A stretch of 5,186 bases of DNA from Phycisphaerae bacterium (GTDB lineage: Bacteria; Planctomycetota; Phycisphaerae; UBA1845; Fen-1342): NCBI GenBank assembly GCA_022842805.1, contig JALHOX010000321.1, positions 1 to 5,186 of the forward strand, given 5' to 3'. The position numbers and the translations under genes are program-made. Below, piece after piece: positions 4,809-5,186 of this stretch; within the stretch, counting starts at the first letter, position 1, and every line of letters starts with the position of its first letter. Below the pieces are notes generated by a model, which saw only the letters and a program-made list of their open reading frames with translations, did not search any database and had not been told where the DNA came from.

Positions 4809-5186
4809 ATGCCCGACTTCGCCCCCATTATTGAGCTTCGTCGCGTGAGCAAGTCTTTCGGCAAGCAGCGCGTGCTGGCCGACGTGGACCTGCGCATCGA
4901 GCCGGGCAAGACCACGGTGATCATGGGGCGCTCGGGCACGGGCAAGAGCGTGCTGCTCAAGCACATCGTCGGCCTGTTGAAGCCCGACATCGGCGAGGTC
5001 TATTTTCAGGGCGAGCGCATCGACCAACTCAGCGAATCGCGGCTCGTCCACATTCGTCTTCAGATCAGCATGGTCTTTCAGCTCAACGCGCTCTTCGACT
5101 CGATGAGTGTCGGCGAGAACGTGGCCTTCCCGATGCGAGAAAACAGCCGCAAGCGGCTCACCGCCGCAGCGCTGCGGAGCATGTTG
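4809..5186 (+). CDS. mlaF: MlaF-family ABC transporter ATPase (partial, 3' end outside window)
   Basis: The first 126 residues are visible, open to the window end. MlaF hydrolyses ATP on the cytoplasmic face to drive the MlaE permease. Seen here: an opening strand IIELRRVSKSFGKQRVLADV (7-26); Walker A GRSGTGKS (40-47) followed by VLLKHIVGLLKPDIGEV; and the Q-loop VFQLNALFDSMSVGENVAFP (89-108) with Q91. The ALFDS...ENVAFP wording around the Q-loop is typical of MlaF/Mkl ATPases rather than of general importers. Signature motif, Walker B and the H-loop lie beyond the window. The ATG starts 24 bases after the mlaE stop; AGAGG at 4791-4795 is too far (13 bases) for an ideal ribosome site, so translation may be coupled to or weaker than that of mlaE. 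The two genes are very likely one operon, with an MlaD-like MCE gene expected next. Confidence 0.93.
   Translation, partial: MPDFAPIIELRRVSKSFGKQRVLADVDLRIEPGKTTVIMGRSGTGKSVLLKHIVGLLKPDIGEVYFQGERIDQLSESRLVHIRLQISMVFQLNALFDSMSVGENVAFPMRENSRKRLTAAALRSML

Noticed and set aside
3750..5051. 433-codon open frame on the minus strand
   Set aside because: It is antisense to mlaE and mlaF, whose conserved motifs are unmistakable. The minus-strand product is rich in Arg, His, Ala and Gln without any domain or membrane pattern, as expected for the antisense of GC-rich genes.

Overview
The window is GC-rich bacterial chromosomal DNA with ordinary metabolic-envelope gene content; I see no phage, transposon, CRISPR array, tRNA or rRNA. 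Two things point to a Gram-negative, outer-membrane-bearing bacterium. One is an MlaE/MlaF-type lipid transporter at the right end. The other is a secreted protein with a C-terminal VPEP motif, hydrophobic stretch and Arg cluster (PEP-CTERM type). The short tag ending in RRR, the two weak or absent Shine-Dalgarno sites and the TPR/GT-C membrane protein together resemble Planctomycetota (Phycisphaerae-like) genomes. That placement is inference; no marker gene is present.

Layout, left to right. Positions 1-75 hold the start of a leftward gene, of which only the signal-peptide-like first 25 codons are visible. Positions 76-354 are a divergent intergenic region with small inverted repeats. Positions 355-906 encode an unrecognised four-helix membrane protein with a Pro/Ala-rich tail. 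Positions 907-1353 are a 447-base non-coding stretch, the most unusual part of the window. It has an AT-rich hairpin at its left end, then several potential RNA hairpins, an 8-base tandem repeat and a terminator-like stem-loop about 95 bases before the next start codon. Positions 1354-1938 encode a small exported PEP-CTERM protein consisting almost entirely of a proprotein-convertase P-like domain. Its 3' untranslated region has two short hairpins followed by a strong intrinsic terminator (2001-2045).

Positions 2158-3786 encode a polytopic TMTC/GT-C-like membrane protein with C-terminal TPRs, probably a glycosyltransferase. Positions 3948-4784 (MlaE permease) and 4809-5186 (MlaF ATPase, cut by the window end) form an operon for phospholipid trafficking between the membranes. 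Its MCE-domain partner (MlaD) would be expected just downstream.

The genes do not form one obvious pathway, but the recognisable ones all concern the cell envelope: an exported sortable surface protein, a probable lipid-linked-sugar glycosyltransferase and a lipid transporter. The strongest leads are the structured leader of the PEP-CTERM gene, the three consecutive hairpins after it, and the possibility that the TPR gene and mlaE are read from leaderless or near-leaderless transcripts.
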